This document shows positions 63,397-64,000 of a DNA stretch of 64,000 nucleotides, in pieces. Source of the stretch: Voacanga thouarsii. Lineage: Eukaryota > Streptophyta > Magnoliopsida > Gentianales > Apocynaceae. Each line of letters starts with the position of its first letter. Position 1 is the stretch's first letter. The stretch lies in assembly GCA_026120185.1 (NCBI GenBank), contig JANUWF010001217.1, positions 2,402,001-2,466,000 of the forward strand. The letters run 5' to 3'. A program made the position numbers and the translations under genes. Below the pieces are notes generated by a model, which was given only the letters and a program-made list of their open reading frames with translations, made no database searches and was not told the origin of the DNA.

Positions 63397-64000
63397 TTTT
63401 CTTTGCTTCTTTGAAAAGGTTTGTCTTTGTTTTGTACATTTTGAGTTTTCAAATTGGATCACATTTACCAAGCCAACTTTCTAAAGGACTTTTTCCTTAG
63501 ATTACGAGGGACCATATGCAAATTAAGATATATAATATGCATCCATTGGCCCCTTCAGTTTGAAAGTGGCACTGATAATATGATGTGTCATCATGGAGTT
63601 CGGTGTCCACATGCTAATTTTATGAACAAATTTCTGATGTTCAGTATATTATTGTAACAAGGGTTATAGGAAAGATGTATTTCAGTAATGATTTATCATT
63701 GGCCTTAGTTGTAACTTTTGTTCCCTCTTCATGTGTTTGTGATTCCCTTTTGAAAGTTTAGTATTACAAAGAGTAAGCCTGTTGCTAGTTGTTTCAGCTT
63801 CTAATTTTTTCACCATATTAATTTGATGTGATATGTTTATTCTACATATCCTTTTCCTTGTGGAGAAGCTATGCAGAGCAGATATAGTATGACATAATCA
63901 TCATTTTCTTCTCAATCCAAGGAGTTGGCTTACATGTTTCCATAAATAATTGGACTTTCTGATGATAACAGTTCCTTACTGTCTCTAGAAAGCAGCAATA
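62341..64000 (+). other. Possible promoter, 5' UTR and first intron of a downstream gene
   Basis: From about 62580 the composition becomes less AT-rich and CT-rich (CAAACTCTCTCACTCCAGAC, GTCTCTTCTCTATC), like a plant 5' UTR. A possible donor at about 62818 (TACTAG|GTTGGT) is followed by T-rich intron-like DNA to the window end. No start codon with a recognisable protein is present, so this is inference from style only. Confidence 0.2.
63369..63396 (+). repeat. Poly-C / (CT)n microsatellite
   Basis: 13 C residues followed by about 15 nt of alternating T and C. It directly follows GCAGCGGCGGATCCAGAA (63346-63363), a phrase that I recall as recurring in plant transposon-derived repeats. Confidence 0.85.

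Overview
This is plant nuclear DNA, most likely from a eudicot. It is AT-rich, its genes are split by many short GT-AG introns, and its families (cytosolic NADP-malic enzyme, a plant 2-oxoglutarate dioxygenase, Ty1/copia elements, CACTA, hAT-like and Stowaway elements) are typical of flowering plants. I saw no bacterial-style operon, CRISPR array or rRNA gene.

The only two intact host genes I can support lie in 9.1-19.7 kb and converge tail to tail. The first is a 19-exon NADP-dependent malic enzyme on the + strand (591 codons, no transit peptide). The second is an 11-exon Fe(II)/2-oxoglutarate-dependent dioxygenase on the - strand (333 codons). Their stop codons are about 0.8 kb apart. I rebuilt both exon by exon; every join has GT-AG borders and keeps the frame. 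The first 2 kb carries a decayed plant-mobile-domain (aminotransferase-like) gene on the - strand. 21.75-23.15 kb carries a decayed ERI1-like 3'-5' exoribonuclease copy split by a solo LTR.

From about 23 kb to 62 kb the window is a graveyard of nested transposons. It holds: a 2.3-kb CACTA element made of short repeats, with a hAT-like MITE and a tRNA-derived sequence inside it (26.6-28.9 kb); Copia-1 (29.9-35.8 kb), whose middle is replaced by gypsy-type LTR sequence; an old solo LTR, copy A (36.3-37.9 kb); Copia-3 (40.5-55.1 kb), which hosts a solo LTR (copy B) and a complete, nearly intact element, Copia-2, of the same family as copies A and B; Copia-4 (56.4-62.0 kb); and a Stowaway MITE at 62.1-62.3 kb. 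Target-site duplications fix the borders of eight of these insertions and give their order.

The last 1.6 kb may be the upstream part of another gene that starts outside the window. I found no convincing new biological system. The most interesting items are the nested architecture, the large inverted LTR pair (B against C), the solo LTR inside the exoribonuclease relic, the all-repeat CACTA element, and the deamination-like decay of Copia-4.
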